NCBI GenBank assembly: GCA_030685235.1
Contig: MU839139.1
Coordinates: 216,865 to 280,864, forward strand
Direction of reading: 5' to 3'
From: Copromyces sp. CBS 386.78
Taxonomy: Eukaryota; Ascomycota; Sordariomycetes; Sordariales; Sordariaceae
DNA length: 64,000 nt
Positions 60,539 through 64,000 of the stretch are shown piece by piece. Position numbers and translations under genes: made by a program. The first letter of the stretch is position 1. Each line of letters opens with the position of its first letter. The notes beneath the pieces were generated by a model. It searched no databases, was not told where the DNA came from, and saw only the letters and a list, made by a program, of their open reading frames with translations.

Positions 60539-63500
60539 CTACCTCCCTACAAAAAAAGCTTATAAAACTTTAAATAATCTATTTAATATATATATATAAA
60601 ATAATAGAATCTTATTTCAATCCTTATCTTCCAATTCCTTAATCCGTAATTAAATACTTACAATCTGTAATTAAGTGGCTATATTATCGTTATTTCCTTA
60701 CTAGTAAATTCTAGCCTCCAACCGTACTTCTACGTTCTTTATTAGGGGCCGCTTTTCTTACTAAATTTCCGTTAACCTCCTAAATATTTTATAAAAGAAT
60801 TCGTTTATTTTCTTTAAATCTTCTTCGAATAAAGGTTCGAACTCCCGGCTTACTAATTCGACTATAGTCTCTTATATTTTGCGGCCGGCTATAATATCCG
60901 CTACAGTAATATTAATTTACTCTTTTAAGTCGGTAATACGTTTAGAGCGTTTTAGGAGCGGGGTTAAGGACGCCGTATAGCGTATTTAGGGTATAGGTAA
61001 TATTATATAGCGTATTTAGGGTATTAGGGCCCTTCGCGGGGATTATTTTTAAAGTATAACTTTAATTTCTAGCTAATTCTAAATTGCTAGTAGGATAGGA
61101 ATATTTAAATAATTGCGGTAAAAAGCGATAACGGAGTCCTTTACTCCTTTAACGTTATTAAAGGGTTTATCGGTAAAATTATAATACTTCTACTTTATAA
61201 TATAGAATTAATAATAATTGCTTCTTCGTTAAAAATAATTTAAAAATTTATTAAACTCCTATTCCGCTACCTCCTTATAATTATCTATTTTAATTATAAT
61301 TTTGCTTTCGTTAGTTCATACGTCGCTTTATAAATCGGTTTAACTAGGGAAGCCCTTATAGTAAAATTTTATTATAGAAACGTAGAATATTAGCGAATAC
61401 TTTATATTAACAGGTAAAATTAATTTAACATTATAAGACCGTACTTAATCCACTTTAAAAGGGCCCTCCTATTATAAGTATAATTTATTATATAGCCTAC
61501 TATTATTAAAATTAGTCGTATTAAATATAACGAAGTCTTTAGCGCGGTATTTTAATATATTAAACCGATTTTCGTTAGTATTAGCTTCGTATCAGTCTTA
61601 TATTTTCTTCGTAGAAGTACGTATATAATTCCAAATAGCTTCGAAACGAATAAATAATTCGTTAACTTTTATATATTCCTTTTACTATATTAGCGAGAAA
61701 CTTTCTAATAGTACGACTACTACGGGTTCGATACTTATACGGGGGTAGAAATCGTAGTTAGTAAAGAAGGGGGTTACGCCTATAATTAATAATATTATAT
61801 TATTTCTTACGAATTCCGCTAATAATAATTATCGTACTTAGTTTATTTATATTTAATTAACGAAAATATATAGATATTATTCTATTTCTATGTTAATACG
61901 CTCCGTTTAGGCGTTAATTTATAGGTAGAAAGCGGAATTTAATAATTTTTTAATAGTTAAACGTTTATAAATTGTAAATTAGAATAAAGATATAAATTAA
62001 GTATTATAGTCGGAAATAATAGTATTAAGTAGGTTATAAAAAGTATAAATATAGTTAATAAAATAGTCCGCTAATTCTTCCGCTTCTATAATAATAGTCG
62101 GGATATAGTAATATATTTTCGTTAATTAATTTATAATAATAGCGATATATTTAAATTTCTAGCTTAAATAAAGGCTTTTTAATAAAGGGGAAACATAATC
62201 GACTAATATATTAATTTATAGTACGTAAACCGTTAATATAAGTTTAAAATAGTTTACTTTAATTCGTTGTAATACCTTCGTCTTAAAGTATATTAGGTAA
62301 CCTTTATAATAGGCTTTAACGGCCTCCGTTATACCTAATTAATATTAATATTCGTTTATTTATACCTATATTTTATCCCTATTTGGATAGCCGGCCGTTA
62401 ATAACGAGTAAGTGCAGTAGATTAGTAGTAAATAGGTAGCAGTATTATTAGGGTCGATAAATACCCTCCCTCTATAGTAAGCTTTGCCTCCCGCTATAGA
62501 ATATTCGGCGAAAGCGACTTTAAACTTTTTCCTAATATAAGGACGCTATTTAATACGATTTAGGTCCGTTAAATAATTAACGGCTTCCTATATTAAAATT
62601 AATTAATTATAATTTTTATTAATAATATTATAGTTAACTTGTCCGGTTCTTCTAAAGTATTTAGGGAAAGAAAAAATACTTCTTCATCGAAATTGAAGTT
62701 ATTACTAATTATTATAGCCGATAAAAAGAGGTAACCCTCCTTAAAGCGGGCGGGGTCGATAAATTTACAATTTCTTACCTTTAGGTAATAATCGTTTATA
62801 TCTAGAAGTATATCCTTTAACTTCCTACTTAATATATTAGGGCGGAGATTTTGTAATCCCGGTATATAAAGGATCGAAAAATTAAATTGTAATAAGAATT
62901 ATAACTACTATATATAGCGGAGTATAAATTATTTATTTATTATAAAAATCTTCAAATTCTTATAATCTATAATAATATTAAAAGGTTATTAAGCGCTTTC
63001 TAATTCTAGGCGCTACTTTTCTAAGGCTTTAACGATAGTAAAGAATTCTTTATTATAAATATTATAATTATATTCCGCTATTAAATATCGTATTAAGAAG
63101 TATATAATTAGGTAAAGTTCGCTATTATTACCGTATTGGGAAAGGGTGCTTCTAGAAGCTTAATTTGAAATATCGGTCTCTACGACCGTTTTTCTAAATT
63201 AGTCGTAAATCCGTAAGGTTAGTCCGCTAGTGAACGCGGCTTTTAAGGTTTCGAAAGTAGATTACTATATTATAATTTATATTTATTCCGCATCTTTCTT
63301 CGTAAGGTCGTATAATAGCGCTATTATTATTGAAAAACCTTTAATAAAGTAATAATAAAAGTTAGTAAATCCTAAGAAGCTTTATAAAAGTTTCTTTAAT
63401 ATTGGGGGTTATTAATTTATAATAGTTTTAACCTTCGTTAAATCTATTTCAATACCGTTTAATATAATAATTAATTTAAAATATTTAGTTTTTTTAGTAT

Positions 63501-63876
63501 AAAATTCATATTTATCGATATTAATTTATAAGCTAGCCTTTTCTAAGCAGGTAAAAATATTATTTATATACTTCTAATATTCTTCTTCGTTATTTAAAAA
63601 GATAAAGATATTATTTAAGTAAGTAGTTAAATAAATATTTAAAATATTATACAAAATATTATTAATATAATTCTAAAATATACTAAGTATTCCTTATAGG
63701 CCGAATAGGTAAATAAATAATTTAAATAGGCTAAAACGGGTAACGAACGCTATTAACTATTCGTACCCTTCCGCAATACGAATATAGTTAAAAACGGCGA
63801 TAATATTTAACTTAATAAAAATCTTTATTTTATAAATAGTATTAAGGGTTTCTTTAATTAAAGGGAGTAGGTAACA
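60298..63876 (-). mobile_element. Ty3/gypsy retrotransposon G, truncated by the telomere
   Basis: Minus-strand element with its 3' LTR at 60298-60538. A purine-rich GTAGGGAGGTAG on the minus strand abuts the LTR as polypurine tract. RNase H block AEYNYNIYNKEFFTIV near 63030-63090 and a mutated YLDD block (YLNNIFIF) near 63580-63620 are read on the minus strand. Integrase should lie between about 60.6 and 62.9 kb. The reverse transcriptase is cut near 63876 where telomere repeats begin, so the start of RT, protease, gag and the 5' LTR are lost. Confidence 0.78.
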
Positions 63877-64000
63877 GGGTTAGGGTTAGGGTAAGGGTTA
63901 GGGTCAGGGTTAGGGTTAGGGTTAGGGTTAGGGTTAGGGTTAGGGTTAGGGTTAGGGTTAGGGTTAGGGTTAGGGTTAGGGTTAGGGTTAGGGTTAGGGT
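63877..64000 (+). repeat. Telomere, (TTAGGG)n
   Basis: About twenty TTAGGG repeats running to the end of the window, G-rich strand toward the end, so 64000 is the chromosome's right terminus. The first few units include the variants TAAGGG and TCAGGG; the remainder are perfect. The repeat abuts reverse-transcriptase DNA of element G directly, without a subtelomeric satellite. Confidence 0.97.

Overview
The window is the end of a chromosome of a filamentous ascomycete (Pezizomycotina). It finishes at 64000 in a (TTAGGG)n telomere. Genes have short GT...AG introns, and much of the DNA is extremely AT-rich with almost no CA or TG dinucleotides, as repeat-induced point mutation (RIP) leaves it. 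I cannot name the species.

Layout. 1-1755: RIP-degraded repeat DNA, unassigned. 1756-10178: a complete RIP-degraded Ty3/gypsy retrotransposon (H, minus). 10255-10659: a frameshifted, truncated GNAT acetyltransferase pseudogene. 10660-13652: normal-composition DNA with a tRNA-like MITE (12293-12946) and a possible decayed gene. 13653-49133: one secreted M28 aminopeptidase gene, split into three pieces. The first gap (14000-47541) is a hAT transposon with an 8-bp target duplication. A Ty3/gypsy element (A) sits inside the hAT, and three more Ty3/gypsy elements (B, C, D) sit inside A. Each level has a direct target-site duplication. The second gap (48125-48691) is another tRNA-like MITE. 49134-55700: normal DNA with an intact Na+/H+ antiporter gene (51331-53092), a third tRNA-like MITE (53797-54458), a 218-residue hypothetical gene and an 18-bp minisatellite. 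55794-63876: a second nest, made of gypsy element F (plus), a perfect-TIR MITE inside it, a truncated B-family LTR and gypsy element G (minus). The telomere cuts G inside its reverse transcriptase.

The only genes that look functional are the antiporter and the 218-residue protein. All recognised gypsy coding regions are dead by RIP; they were assigned from mutated but recognisable RT, RNase H and integrase motifs and from equal-length LTR pairs.

The most unusual signal is the set of three MITE-like elements (12293-12946, 48125-48691, 53797-54458). They share related terminal inverted repeats, and two of the three are flanked by TA. Each carries a tRNA-like module with RNA polymerase III A and B boxes followed by a T-run. 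They look like DNA-transposon ends wrapped around a SINE-like core. None shows RIP, and all lie in or beside genes.
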